A DNA stretch of 64,000 nt from Scolanthus callimorphus (GCA_033964015.1 CM066914.1:20061023-20125022), one strand, 5' to 3'; shown: positions 1 to 11,535, counted from the first letter of the stretch. The notes: generated by a model not told the origin, from the sequence alone. Made by a program: numbers and translations.

Positions 1-17
1 CACCCCTGATACTGTAA

Positions 18-896
18 CCAGGGGCCCGTTTCTCAAAACGCCCGGTAACTTATCGGACCCGTAAACTTACCCGTTAACACCTCCCGATATATTTTGACCG
101 TTTCTCAAAACTCCCGTTATTTACGAAATCGTAAAAGTTCCCGTTAAATCGGCCTATTTTTTACGGGAGCTCTTGACCTCCCGTTAATTAACGGGAAGCA
201 TTTTGAAGTCTTAAAATAAGGTCGAAAATATATTTGTTTTCCTGAATTTTTTCGCTCTAGGTAAAGCTTAGTTATTCATCTGGACTCTGTCAAGTTCAAA
301 TTATCGAAAACTTACTCTTTTTCCTTTAAAATTAACCATTTTCCGGCCTGTCTCATTTTGCCTCGAAAAGTTCTCGCTTCGCAGTGCCATGGTTTCCCGT
401 AAACTTACCGGGATTGTTTTTCCCGCCATTCCGATAAACTGGGAGAGTTTTAGCCAATCAGATGCAACCATCTCGCTTCTCAACCAATCAAAACGATTCG
501 TTTGACAGCTTAGCTGTCAATCAGTTTGACGTGTTGATTGCAAGAATGTAAACAAATGTCCAATCTCAGTGCACAATTTCACTACAAATTGCTCTTGTTT
601 TCGTAAATTTTAGCTGATTTCCTTACTTTTTTCGCTGGAAATACAAACTTAGCGGTACACTTTGTAATCTAGTGTCGACAAATTGCTGAGTTTTTCGTTA
701 ATTCATAGATTTTTGGGGTAAGTTATTTGTAATATCGGGAAATTATAAATTTGATTCGGGGGCCCCGATAACTATCGGGAGGTTACCGGGAGCTTTGAGA
801 AACGCTTGCTCGTACCCGATAAACTTCCCCGTAAACTCTCCCGATAAGTTTTACGGGGCCGTTAATTACCGGGCGTTTTGAGAAACGGGCCCCTGG
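18..896. mobile_element. Non-autonomous DNA transposon with ~30-bp terminal inverted repeats
   Basis: The left end CAGGGGCCCGTTTCTCAAAA is repeated inverted at the right end (TTTTGAGAAACGGGCCCCTG), with about 30 bp matching. The inside is rich in further copies of CCCGTTA/TAACGGG-like motifs and has no transposase reading frame. It sits in the DNA upstream of the first visible exon of gene A, so it is probably intronic. The superfamily cannot be fixed, because no convincing target duplication is visible. Confidence 0.85.
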
Positions 897-1214
897 CGAC
901 ATTTTGAATGGCCCTAAGGTGGACTCCAAACGTGTGTAAGCGATTTTCAACATTTTTCTTTGTTCCAATTTTATGACGATTTTTCTTTCAGCTTTGTCGG
1001 TTACTGTCTAACTTCCTTAATCCTTAATATCAAGCAAAACTGGGTGGTTAATTCTGACAAACTAGAACTTATCGACTCCAGAAAATCAGTTTTTGACATA
1101 TAATTACTGATTTGTTAAAATGATATAAAATACATGTACGTAGCTTGAACCCTGTAAAGAAAAAACACTTTTAGCAGATTTTTCACAAATTTTGCTCCAT
1201 CTTCCTCCAAACAG

Positions 1215-1486
1215 AACCACCAATCATTACCTGTCTTGGTCCCGGATGTAACAAAACCCAGCATGAGATCGCACAGAGCACCGTGGTCCTTAATTGTACC
1301 GCCGGGGGCTTCCCGAGCCCAAAATCACGTGGCGCAAAGAAGGCGGCAGTATGCCTAACTACAGAGAAATGTTCGATGGTAGTATTCGCATACCGGACGT
1401 GAAGATGAGCGACTCTGGGGTGTATGTTTGCATGGCGAATAACTCCCAGGGCGGGGCTGTTGATAGGCTTGTGCTACACGTGGCAG
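1215..1486 (+). CDS. Gene A exon: Ig (I-set) domain
   Basis: The exon follows a TTCCTCCAAACAG acceptor and ends at a GCAG|GTAAGT donor; phase 1 at both ends. It encodes a typical Ig fold: VVLNCTAGGFPSP, then KITWRKEG, then DSGVYVCMANNSQGG. The frame must change by one base within GAGCCCAAAATC (about 1318-1324) to connect the first cysteine strand to the ITW strand. One missing C in the C run would restore it. Confidence 0.85.
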
Positions 1487-4400
1487 GTAAGTGGATAGAA
1501 GATAGTGCTTACCCTGTAGACTGGACACTAGCCCGGAGCCGATGCCACAGGAAATTTCTGCAGAAAGCCAAACATATTTTGAACTAAACGCAGCATTGCG
1601 CAGTGACTGTACCTGTAAATTGAGTCATGTGATCAATAAGTGATAGTGGTTTTACTAGGAGCAAGCTGACGAAAAAAATATTTTGAAACACATTTCCACT
1701 GGGGCAAGGTTTCTCTTTTCAGAAGCTTAGCATTTTGTCACTAGCTGACCGTTTCTTGTTCTTTGATAATTTCAGAGAAATGTACTTGTCCGAAAGTAAT
1801 AAAGACAAACTATTACAATCTACCACCGTATGTCAAGACGGGCACTGTCAAAGAGAAGAGCTTGTTCCGCATACTGCTACGTACCCTTGTCACAACTTGC
1901 TGCGGGAACTGTTCCGGCGGACACGGCCCCTCCACGATCCAGTTCGATGGGGCAAACTCCATGAAGAACTCGCTGGTCGAGGTGAAGGAGCGCTTGGATG
2001 ATAAGGACACCATTTCATTTCCGATTCCAGGTGGAAAGGATGACAGGTGAGGTCAATGCTACAAGTCCGCTAGTAATTATGAGAGATTTTGCTGGGATTT
2101 CAAGCAATTTTGGCAAAAAATGGCCAAAAATCCAGTTACACAAAAGTTTGAAGAGCCTGTGTCAGCCTCCTTTTTGACAGCATAGCAACATACCAAAGTA
2201 TACCAAGTCGGAGAAGGCATCCATTTCCATAGGCTGATTTAGAGAATGTAGAGAAATGCTCTCGATTGTTTTTGGTAAATCAAATCTGAAACTTTGTTTT
2301 TAGTTGTTGATCTATTTTGGGATCATTTCTACACGTAATTCGTCTTCTAATATCGAACGAAAACAACAACAAAGGAGTGGCTGACACAGGCTCTTTAAGA
2401 CCTCTTGACTTGGTACCTCTTGACTGGGTTTGTTTAGAAGAACTATATGTAAACCCATGAATATAATATAATAGGAAGGTTCCATGTCAAGTGAATTTCT
2501 ATAGATAAATTCATCACTATGACGAGTGAATTCCACGAGTGCGATATCGATAATTTTTTCTTGAATCCCATAGCAAAGATTTGATATTATTTCAGTGAAA
2601 TGATTCGAGCTATGAACTCGGGTAACTTTTTGTTGTTGTTATTGTTGAATTCAGCTTTCAACCATTGAATTCCACGTTCGATCTCACACTTTAGCCAATC
2701 AACGCGCGCGTAGGAATGATCGAGTTATATATTGTATGTAGACTATCAAATAGGCCTAGTCTCTCAGGTTAAGCCTGATTCGCGTCCATTTTGACAAATC
2801 TTAACTATTTCAGAATTTCTACCATGCATGACTCGCTGAAGAAGTTAGCAAAAGTTTTTCGTCTAAACTTTTCGTCTGTTTTTGACAATATAGGCTTTCA
2901 ATAGAAAGCAGCTACCGGCGACGAACCGCCGTCTTCGCTGCTGACGCCGGCAACTTCATTATTACTTCAATATTTTAAAGCAATAGAATACTTGAATTTG
3001 CCAATCATCTTGCCCTCAAAACGCAGGAAAACGCCTTTTCTGCTACCGAAATTTCAAAATTTCCCGGGGAGCATCCACCCTCATCCCCCCAAGAAGGCTC
3101 AGGCCTTACCCCTACATAAAAGAAATTAGGCTAATTATGATAGTGCTTTTATAAACTTTCCAGAGAATACCAGCAGACCTTCAAGTTCTTGCCGATCGTT
3201 AGTTCCCCGGGTGTGGCATTCATAGTGGTGAATGAGGAACCAGGGACGTCTGCTAACGCCGTTTTAACTCCGTGCTCGACGGGTGGCCTGTGTTGGTGTT
3301 GACGTTAGTGATGGCGTTACTCTCGGGAATGATCATGTGGGCGCTGGTAAGTCACGTGATCAAACGGTGGAACTGTTTTTTTTTTAAGTGGCCTTCCTTT
3401 GTTTTTGTGTCTGAATCATCAATCGGCGAAAGAGTTGTTGTTGTCGACTCCGAAAATCCTCAAAACCGCCAGCTACGCACTACGCAGCAAGCCAGGTTAC
3501 GGCTAGGTTGATACTCACTGTGTATTTTTCCTGAATTGGAGTCGTGAACCGGCGAACCGTATCCCCTTTTCTCTATTCTAAGTGGCTTGGTTATAGGCGT
3601 TTATATTGTGACGTCAGTGTTTACGATTTTTCTCATTTGCATAAGCATTAGTGAAAATCAGCAAGCGTAACGGAGGTACAAAAAGAAATGATCTGAATTT
3701 CAATGCGCGTCTGGTGAATGAAGCGTACTAAGAAAGTTTGACGTTCGTAACTCAAATCATGAGCGCATGGCGAGAAGCTCAATTTGCAAGGAACATGTGG
3801 GCTAATGAGCTTCCTGCCCACAAGAAAATCAAGTCTTTAAAAATGTAATAAAATTGCTCAAGATCAAATAATAGTACTATTCCGAGGAACGCATTGACGA
3901 TTTTCACTAAGTTTTGATTGAATGATCGACGCAGGTTTTTAAAATTCTAAAGCTAGACCCTGCTTATGCAAATGAGTAAACGGCCTATACTTTAGAATTC
4001 CTTTGCAGCCAAAGTCGTTGTGTCACGCTGGGAATTTGAAAACATTGATTGTGGGCTTTTCTGTTCTGCCAATCAAACCATCTTGGCCAATCAGGTCCTT
4101 ACCCTGTTTCGCCTAGGTGCAGTCAATGGGTTTTCGTCGCGACAGAAATATCTCAATATATATATATTTTTTTTTTGCTAGGACACATGGAACAACCCCG
4201 ACGAATTCCCGCGCTCGTTCATAAAGGGCAGTGGCGAAGGGTTTTGGTGGGCGTTCGTTACCATGACTACCGTCGGGTGAGTGATTTTTTATTCCTACAA
4301 TGCTGGTTCCCTGTACCACTCCCTCACTCCAAAGTTACCACTGCTACGGATAACATGGTGAAAAGTAATGTTCTTTCGTTACCCCGGACAGACAAACTTG

Positions 4401-7400
4401 AAATTTGATATTGTCTTATATTGTCTCTGCTGATATGCTATCCTGGCACAATGAAACTTTGTACGTTTACTTAAGTGAAGGTGCTCACTCTGGCCCTGGT
4501 ATTGGTTTATCAATGTACACTGTAAAAACGCACTGGTTATTTTAACCAAAATAATTGGTCATCTCAGACTCAAGAACAATAGATAACCGGCTAACGGTGT
4601 TTATATCTTGTTTCCGCCGAATTCAGATCATGTGATAATTCCTTTGGGCGGTTGCAATTGGCAGTTTTTTCCCACCCAAATGAATCATCACATGATCTGA
4701 ATTGGGTGGTAACAAGATGTAACACCGTAAGCCGATTTTGTCTATCCATTGAAATTTTCAGCCGCCATTTTGGAATAATGACTTTTGGTATCATCAGTGG
4801 TAATGTGATCACTCTGTATTTACAATGGTTTTGATTATTTTGGTTTATATAGCAGAGCTGCAGGAAAGACACATTAAATCCTTTTTCCCTAACAGATACG
4901 GTGACCGCTCACCTCGAGGCTTCTTCGCCCGTATATTTGCCATTATCTGGGTCCTTGTTGGTCTTGTTATCACTTCCATTTTCACGGGTGTAGTCACTAC
5001 GTCCCTTACGGCCATCACCCTTAGCAACGACGTTAAACTCTACGGAACACAGGTACGTATTTTAGCATCCGTCTGTTGCTATGCAACGTTTGCTTGGTGT
5101 TGCCATTAGGTGATGGGTTACCTGTGATGCTCGCGCCCATAAAAAGGGGGGTCATGATACAGCTCTCGTAAGATCTAAGACTATTGGATTGATACCCTCA
5201 GTGCAAAACAATAGAGGGTCATACAATAGAACGAGGAAACAATGGGATGCCTTGTTCTGCCTATCCAATCACACAAGATCTTACGAATAGCTGTATCATT
5301 CCTGAAAAACGGTGGGATCAGCTCGTCGCCTGTTGCCTGTGAAGGAAAATTGGGTCCTCTGCTTTTTTCTTCAGTCTTTTTCGTTTCTCGCCGTGCCGTA
5401 GTACGGTTGTTTTATTTCGTGAAGAAGAATTTCGTCAAGAAAATTTCACCAAAAACTGTCGAATTGCCGACGTTGCAATTCCTTATTAGGAAATTCCCCT
5501 TACCTTATTTGGAAGGTCTGTAAGTATTTCTCCTCATATTTTAGCGAAAAAAAGCAGGAAAATTCACCAAAACTTACAGATACTAGAGAAGCATCGCTCT
5601 CTTGGTCGCGGCCGAGGGGCCTGAAACGAGATTTCAACACCACAGGTAGCCCGCGCGGATTTGTATAAAAACGATATGGCACATTTTTCCATTGGAAAGA
5701 CTGAAGTGAATTAGAACTTTTGACCAGATAGTAAGCTAATGTCCAGTATTTTCTGTTTATTAGATGACAAAGTACTTAAGTTCTCAGTTACAGATGTCAA
5801 ACCGGGAAAAAAGGCCCTGGGTTTCGGAAACATCTGAGATGGTGTCTGACGAGCACTTTCTTCTGATGAAAAGTGAATAAAGCATAAGCAGGGGTGTAGC
5901 CAGGATTTGAGAAAGGGGGGTCACATCTATACAAATATATGGTGCCCTTTTCTAGCTTACCGATTTTTTACTGCATTTTTCTTCTAAAAAGGGGGGTCAC
6001 AGGCACCCCAGGACCCCCTGGTAAGGCACAACAATGTAAAGTATACATTTTATTTTCGCAGGTCGTAGCTATCAAAAACTCCACAGAGTACCGACTGGGT
6101 TTGAATAAAAACGCAAAAATATCTGGTAAGTTGGCAGAATATCTCACTTTCATCACCACTGATATGAATGATGATGGTCTGATCTTTAGTTAATCCAGGT
6201 TTTGTCCGTCCCATTAGGCGAAAACACACTAATGGATGTAGCCAGGAAGCTGAAAAATCGCGAGGTGAAAGGAGCGCTTGTTGATACTTACGTGGCGGGA
6301 GAAGTTGAAGATTTTCAAGACACAGGACTACTTCGCGTCAGCAAGATAATAGATTATTCTTCGCACTACGGTGTTGTGTTTGGTGATCCGGATGGGCCCA
6401 TGTCTGAAGATAAATTCCAGAACTGCTTGCTTGATTACGTGTTAACAAATAAAGCAGAGATTTCGAAGATCGTCGAAGACAATACAGAAGCTATGAAGGT
6501 TTGTTTGAACTGTGCCTGTGGGGACGAGAAATTATTTCTTTTATCCCTTTTTCTTCATCATTCTAAGGTCCCCGGAGCCTTTTTAACAGAGATGAAAGTC
6601 CGCCATGTTCTTGTGGCCCGTTCACGGTGTGATTTTAGCTGCGACGAGTAGTGACGTCACATGGGGTGAACGGCCGGCAATTTGGTACTACGATATTTGT
6701 CAGTGTGTTATGCGATCTGAAGAATAGCGCACCACATCGAAGTGGAATTTAAACATGTTCAAAACGCTTGCGACGTTGGGGCGACAAAGAAGGTAAAATC
6801 ACCAAAATATCGCCAGCGTTCACATCGCACCTGAAAACACAACATGTGAACGGGACATAAGTTACCCATAAGTTTACGAGGTGAAGTTTTATTGCGTCGC
6901 TTCAAACATAACTCCTCTTCTCAAGGAATCTCTAGGCAATGCCTTGAAAACTTTGTTGTTGTTTGTCTAGAAAATAGCATTGTTGTTGTTGTTTTTTGTT
7001 GCAGTTTTTGTTTGCCTAGACAATATCATTGTTGTTGTTGTTGACATTCTAGAAACCTAAAGAAAGTGCAGCAGTAGAGAAATCGTCCGGATTGTTCGAC
7101 TCTGGCTCGGACCTATTTACAAGTTCCGTTTACACGAGTTTGGGTCTGTTAGTGTTTCTGTCAGCTTGTGGTTTAATCTGGGACTATGGATACATGAGAC
7201 ACTGGAGGAAAAAAAGCGAGCTAGGTAGGACCGGCTTTTATCCCATTATACCGTTGACAAGATTTTTGTTTGCACGATATTGTTTGCTGTTAATTATTGC
7301 AAGACTGTGACGGACTGCGACTGTCATTATTGCCAGGACTGTGCAGACGGTACAATTTCATTCAACGTTTTTCCCCATTTTTCATTGCATGTTTAAGGTT

Positions 7401-7773
7401 GCTCAATGCATTTTAAGGATGCGCTGCTGAAATAAAAGGTGGGATTTATACAGCTCGGAGTAGGTGTGCTACTTGTTTTAGCCCTACAGAGCCACCTTAA
7501 CAGATGCGCACGAGTTAATGGAAGGTTACGTCACAATTTAGACAATGAGGGAGAGAGAGGGCGAGTCTCTTACTCAGTATTTCGTGGTATTTTGCAGAGG
7601 AGCTTGAAATGCTTGGTGGGCCTGGCTATGAAGTCGCTCAGCGGAACATGGAAATGATGGATTCATTAATGAGGGAAGTACAAGAGTTTTACGAAAACTG
7701 GAATCGCCGGTTAGACGAGATCACAATCCGGCATGACGAAGAACAGAAATTACTCGCAAAACATCAAAAGTAG
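1215..7773 (+). CDS. Gene A: Ig-domain, glutamate-receptor-like channel with a K+ filter (5' partial, 9 exons)
   Basis: Exons: 1215-1486, 1776-2046, 3164-3346, 4182-4276, 4896-5052, 6062-6125, 6199-6498, 7053-7224 and 7598-7773 (stop TAG 7771-7773); about 560 residues are visible. Order: Ig domain, S1 half domain with CxC and CCGNC, M1, pore helix and TMTTVGYGD filter, M2 ending near TTSLTA, S2 half domain, last membrane helix, charged tail. This is the topology of an ionotropic glutamate receptor, but the pore is of potassium-channel type, as known for prokaryotic GluR0 and rotifer AvGluR1. It probably acts in the plasma membrane with the Ig and S1/S2 parts outside. All junctions agree in phase except at three single-base breaks (near 1318-1324, 3268-3270 and 6206-6213), each fixed by one base. 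Upstream exons lie beyond the window. Ligand and ion selectivity are inferred. Confidence 0.85.
1776..2046 (+). CDS. Gene A exon: S1 ligand-binding half domain, Cys-rich start
   Basis: It joins the Ig exon in phase 1 to give VAEKCTCPKVIKTNYYNLPP and later TTCCGNCSGG. Gene B has the same pattern (ETCNCH...NYWINPPY...QCCGQC), so the cysteines are a family signature, probably disulfide-bonded outside the cell. It ends at GACAG|GTGAGG in phase 2. Confidence 0.85.
2151..2397. mobile_element. MITE, copy 1 (AAGAGCCTGTGTCAGCC ends)
   Basis: The ends AAGAGCCTGTGTCAGCC and GGCTGACACAGGCTCTT are inverted repeats. The inside, including the stretch TACCAAGTCGGAGAAGGCAT, recurs in opposite orientation at 18801-19047 in an intron of gene B, and a partial third copy is near 51065-51165. 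It lies in the intron between gene A exons 1776-2046 and 3164-3346; nothing else is seen in that intron. Confidence 0.8.
3164..3346 (+). CDS. Gene A exon: end of S1 and membrane helix M1
   Basis: It encodes EYQQTFKFLPIVSSPGVAFI, then a hydrophobic helix GWPVLVLTLVMALLSGMIMW. Between AVLT and VLDGW the frame slips by one base at about 3268-3270 (ACTCC where ACTTCC would be in frame). The gene B counterpart, AKILVKSVIGLWP, supports the repaired reading. Donor GCGCTG|GTAAGT, phase 0. Confidence 0.85.
4182..4276 (+). CDS. Gene A exon: pore helix and start of the K+ selectivity filter
   Basis: The 95-nt exon starts after a T-rich tract and TGCTAG, and encodes DTWNNPDEFPRSF, then GEGFWWAFVTMTTVG. 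WWAFVTMTTVG is the pore helix and filter start of voltage-gated potassium channels, not the QRN-site loop of animal glutamate receptors. The exon ends inside the first filter glycine codon (GG|GTGAGT, phase 2). The gene B exon has the same length and phase. Confidence 0.9.
4594..4728. mobile_element. MITE with AACAAGATGT ends, copy 1
   Basis: ACGGTGTTTATATCTTG at the left is inverted at the right as AACAAGATGTAACACCGT, and the inner arms GAATTCAGATCATGTGATAA and CACATGATCTGAATT also pair. A related copy is at 46861-47045. It is intronic in gene A. Confidence 0.75.
4896..5052 (+). CDS. Gene A exon: GYGD filter end and membrane helix M2
   Basis: It completes the glycine codon (GG|A) and continues YGDRSPRGFFARIF, so the filter reads TTVGYGD. 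The helix IWVLVGLVITSIFTG follows, then VVTTSLTAITL at the place of the SYTANLAAF gate motif of animal glutamate receptors. It ends with YGTQ at a GTACGT donor in phase 0. Length 157 nt, identical to the gene B exon. Confidence 0.9.
5155..5297. mobile_element. Short palindromic MITE
   Basis: GATACAGCTCTCGTAAGATCT at the left is inverted at the right as AGATCTTACGAATAGCTGTATC with one small indel. It lies in a gene A intron. Confidence 0.7.
5493..5660 (-). mobile_element. Diverged SINE copy (minus orientation)
   Basis: Read on the minus strand, the stretches CTACCTGTGGT, AAATACTTACAGACCTT and CCTAATAAGGAA match the body and tail of the better preserved SINE at 31885-32215, in related order. 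The tRNA-like head is not recognisable here. Confidence 0.5.
6062..6125 (+). CDS. Gene A exon: start of S2 half domain
   Basis: A small 64-nt exon encodes VVAIKNSTEYRLGLNKNAKI. It aligns with gene B IAAIDNSPEFRLGIRMNGRF. Acceptor TTTTCGCAG, donor TCTG|GTAAGT, phase 1. Confidence 0.85.
6199..6498 (+). CDS. Gene A exon: main part of S2 half domain
   Basis: It encodes LGENTLMDVARKLKNREVKG, ALVDTYVAGE, then SKIIDYSSHYGVVFG and a helix ending NTEAMK. The incoming phase is 1, but the long reading frame needs phase 0 at the acceptor. Removing one base within GTCCGTCCCATTA (about 6206-6213) makes the exon agree. The ALVDTY and KII-YSS-YGVV blocks match gene B. Donor AAG|GTTTGT, phase 0. Confidence 0.85.
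6610..6861. mobile_element. Imperfect terminal-inverted-repeat element
   Basis: CTTGTGGCCCGTTCACGGTG at the left is matched inverted by the right end AACATGTGAACGGGACATAAG. It lies in the intron before the last membrane exon of gene A; the GTT-rich low-complexity run at about 6955-7045 follows. Confidence 0.5.
7053..7224 (+). CDS. Gene A exon: last membrane helix
   Basis: It encodes KPKESAAVEKSSGLFDSGSD, then the helix VYTSLGLLVFLSACGLIW and the basic stop-transfer run RHWRKKSEL. The pairing SGLFDSGSDLF resembles gene B SDLFDTSSDLF. Donor CTAG|GTAGGA, phase 1. Confidence 0.85.
7598..7773 (+). CDS. Gene A exon: cytoplasmic tail and stop
   Basis: It follows the acceptor GTATTTTGCAG in phase 1 and reads EELEMLGGPGYEVAQRNMEM to the end HDEEQKLLAKHQK, then TAG. 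It is strongly charged and probably helical or coiled-coil, with no known domain. There is no ATG start, as expected for an internal exon. Confidence 0.75.
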
Positions 7774-8654
7774 AACTGAGCGTAGCACAACAAACCACCG
7801 CACAGAGAATAGACATGCCGTAGGATGCTCCACACGAAAAGACTCGAGTTAGAAGAGCGTTTTTACAAGCACAAGTTTTAGATACAATGTCAAAACAAAA
7901 AGGCAGGACCTATGAAACTCAGAGAAGGCGTTCCACTCTTTGCCCCACCGAGCCTTCTTAACGTCACGATGCCCACGTGGCAATAATCCGTAGCAAGTGA
8001 CAATGTAGATAGCGTGCAAATACTACAGACAGTAGTATCAACTATGGGGCCGAAATTTCGTCACGTAAATTTTAGGAGCATCACTGACATTTTAGGAGCA
8101 TCACTAAGATCAGAGCCACACTCCCTCTAGGACCCTTAATATCTGGATCTAGATATCTAGATATATAAATAATAGGGGGCTTTTTCTGTTGCTATGGAGC
8201 CATACAAATCTTGTCTTACTAAAATGCAAATATGAAAAATCACGTGACCTATCGCATGCCAACGTCATTGTACATAGCAGCCACCGATAAAACACTCGTA
8301 CAAAATAATTTCTTTTACGAACATGCTTTTCTGTTGAACAATCACCTATGGTATTAAAAAAATTCTGTCAAGAAATGACAAACAGGTGATAGGTTATTTT
8401 GGAAAAATTGCTCTTGGAACGTTGAATAAGACTTAGCTATTGTGTTTACAGTTTATTATGTGTTACTGCGTTTTTCGCAATTCTTCTAACTCTCTTCTAA
8501 AACGCTAACCAGCTTTTTTGTGACCGTCAGCCAACCATCTTAACAGCCCCAAAGGATTTTACGAATCCTCAACCGAGTTGCCATTGGGTCGCGTAAGAGT
8601 TAGGTTATGTTTTTTGAATAGAACTGGATATCTAAAAGATTTTCCGACTGATAA

Positions 8655-8831
8655 CACAGGGAATTTCTGCCGAAACCCATCCATGGGAATAGCTTAATAT
8701 CCCATGGTAGAAGAATGGGAAGTGTTCGGATTTCCCCATGGTTATCCATATGAATTCCGAACACTTACCATGCGTGTGCCTTGGGAAATTCAGCTTTTCC
8801 CATGGATGGATTTCTGCAGAAATTCCCTGTG
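8655..8831. mobile_element. Palindromic MITE family M, copy 1
   Basis: CACAGGGAATTTCTGCCGAA at the left is inverted at the right as TTTCTGCAGAAATTCCCTGTG, and the second arms CCATCCATGGGA and TCCCATGGATGG also pair. The inner segment GTAGAAGAATGGGAAGTGTT recurs in the copies at 47903-48052 and 49912-50057. Confidence 0.85.
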
Positions 8832-9684
8832 CAAGGAACAGTTTATTGTCGTTTAAAACTTTGATTGGCCGATGTTAGATTGTAGTTCGGCGATTGATAC
8901 ATAAAAGTTGGAGTTCGCATAAAAGTTGGAGTACCGCAGTAAAAATGCATAAAAATGGCATGTAAACATGTTAGTTTTATTCTACGTTTCAAGAGCGGTA
9001 TTTAATACACACACGGCAAAATAACAACCTTTTTACCAAGACCTATCGTTTAGAGGAAATAAATAAATATACCACTACAGTTAGAACACATTGTGGTGTG
9101 CGGATGAGCCGTTTTTAAAACCTAAAATGCCCTTTATCGAGTTCGAACCAGAATACTAATAGCCGCCGTGCGGCCTGAAAATATCATGTATCTACATCTT
9201 TCTCATTTGCCCATGTACTATTATTCTTCCTAAATCTTATTCCACTTTCAACAAACAACATTCAGCATGGGAACAGAGAACAGAAGTTTACATAATTGAC
9301 CTTGATGATCAGTTGTTTTTCTTAGAAAATTCTGAAATGAAACTTAACACGGGAAATTTCTTAGAAACCATTCGTGGATTTCGAGAGAAAACCGTACTAT
9401 TCATGTCAGACGAATGACTACGTGCAGAACCCTATCAACAGGAGCCTCCATTTACTTCACTAGGTGAAGCTATATGCACAGGAGTACAAGGGTCTATTCG
9501 GCCTCATGGGCTATTTACTCAGAGCCCAATGGGGCTCGATATTTTACAGTTTTTTTTTTTCGTGAGAGTGAGAAAATGGGGTTCGACGCGTGTGATGGCT
9601 AATTTCTACCATCTCTGTGGTGCGAGAGGGGGGCATAATTTGTAACCATGACAACTATCTAAAAATAGATTCATCTAGACCTCT

Positions 9685-9945
9685 ACCTCGTACGCCCACC
9701 ACTAGGTGATGCAGGCTCCTGGTGATGGGCTCCCTGTGTTTCGGACGCCCCCCACTAGGTTATGGAGGCTCCTGTTGATGGGCTCCCTGTGTTTCGGACG
9801 CCCCCCACTAGGTGATGGAGGCTCCTGTTGATGGGTTCCCTGTACCTCGGACGCCCCCACTAGGTGATGGAGGCTCCTGTTGATGGGTTCCCTGTACCTC
9901 GGACGCCCCCGACTAGGTTATGGAGGCTCCTGTTGATTGGCTCAT
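9685..9945. repeat. Minisatellite, five units of 52-53 bp
   Basis: The unit contains CACTAGGTGATGGAGGCTCC and TGTTGATGGGTTCCCTGT. ACTAGG starts at about 9701, 9754, 9807, 9859 and 9912, which gives the period. Neighbouring units are nearly identical. Confidence 0.85.
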
Positions 9946-10838
9946 GCTACGTGGCAAACAGCAACTAGGAAAGGGTTTACGTATTATGAATTGAACGATT
10001 GTTAAACTTTCTTTAATAACAAAATTCCATGAGTTGCTTCTGTCGAATGTTCTTGTTCCCGAGGTATTTCCTTCTTGCATTTCATACCCCACAGTCCGCG
10101 GTCAAACATGATCAGCGACAAAGATGTTTGACCACACATGTTCATCGTACATTACAACACGAAATTGTAAAAGTATCATAAATTTGTTAATAAAGAGTGA
10201 ATTTTGTCACAACACGTGCCAAAGTAATTACGTGTACTACAGAGCTGTACTACAGAAAAAATTGTAGTTCTGATTTCGGCATGGATCACCGGCTTTTCTT
10301 TTGCTTTGGCGAGCATGTTGTCGGATGCTGCTCAGTAATTCGACGCAAGATGGTCGGCTCATTCGGTAGATCGGGTGTTCGTCTTTATTCATAGAAATTA
10401 TCACAAGTCAGAGCATAAAGCCGCACTGGCTCTTGTCTTTTTTTTATTATTCTGATGATCAGTTGTGATGAAGGAACCTGATTCTCTCCGAGTTTTATTT
10501 GTTTATTTGATTTTACCTATGTACAGTCGCTTGCTTCCTATCGACAACCCGCTGCCTAAACATGTTCTGAAAGGACATCTTGCAAACGTACACTGATTTG
10601 TTAAAACGTAACGATCCAAATGCCTCCTCAAGGAGCCAATTTCGATGAGAAATTTGAGGAATTGATGTGGTTTCAAAATCTGCTAAAGAATGGAAAATCG
10701 TGATCCTGAAAATCTTTTATTGAAGGCAACTGCGACAACTACATCTAATTTTATTAAATAAATTATAACAGTATAACAACTAAAGCCACGAGCAATGTAT
10801 AAGAAATTATTCGTTCCTTTCATAAGGCCATGATCAAG

Positions 10839-10932
10839 TCCTACACCGGGTCCTAAGAGATCGCCGTAATCTTCGATCTTGTGATTTTTTCTATATTTCA
10901 TGTTGCGATCTTAGGACCCGCAGTAGGCCTTT
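10839..10932. repeat. Imperfect hairpin, 25-bp arms
   Basis: CCGGGTCCTAAGAGATCGC at the left pairs with GCGATCTTAGGACCCGC at the right, and the flanking AAGGCC and GGCCTT also match. This looks like a MITE remnant. Confidence 0.55.
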
Positions 10933-11535
10933 TATCACACAGTGACGACCGGGTTTCTAACCGGTCAAAAAGGGGACCACTCGAATATTTGACGCCCCCT
11001 TTTTTATTCCTTCTTCACATTCTTTTACTACCATATATTTCCATGTTTTTCTTCTTGAATTTAGAGTTAATTTTCTTTCTTCTGAAATTATGCTGCACAG
11101 CAGCTTTTTAAGATTAGTAATTTCATTTGTTTAATTATTAGTTGATAACTTCACATCGTGCGACGTGCGAGAGTACCTAAGAAAGTATACTTATGTAATT
11201 TCATTCAAACGTGTCAAAAACTACTTTCGCTCTTTTCATTCGCAGATTTACAGCACCTACATGTATTTGATAGTTCCTATAGATCAAATTTACGCTAAAC
11301 ATTTTTGCCTAACACGTCTAAAATAACGCCTCATTGTTTATCAAGCGTCTATTTCTAAGTCGCGCAACTTGTGGAAAACTTTGCCCTTACCCTTCCTTCG
11401 AAACAGAAAAAAAAACATTTGTATTATATCAAACTCACCTGTTTTCGTATGATACAATAATGCTTTCTTTATCGACCGATATGTTTTGCCGTTTACGGTT
11501 TTCTCATAATTACCTGCGAGCCACCTTAGTTACCT

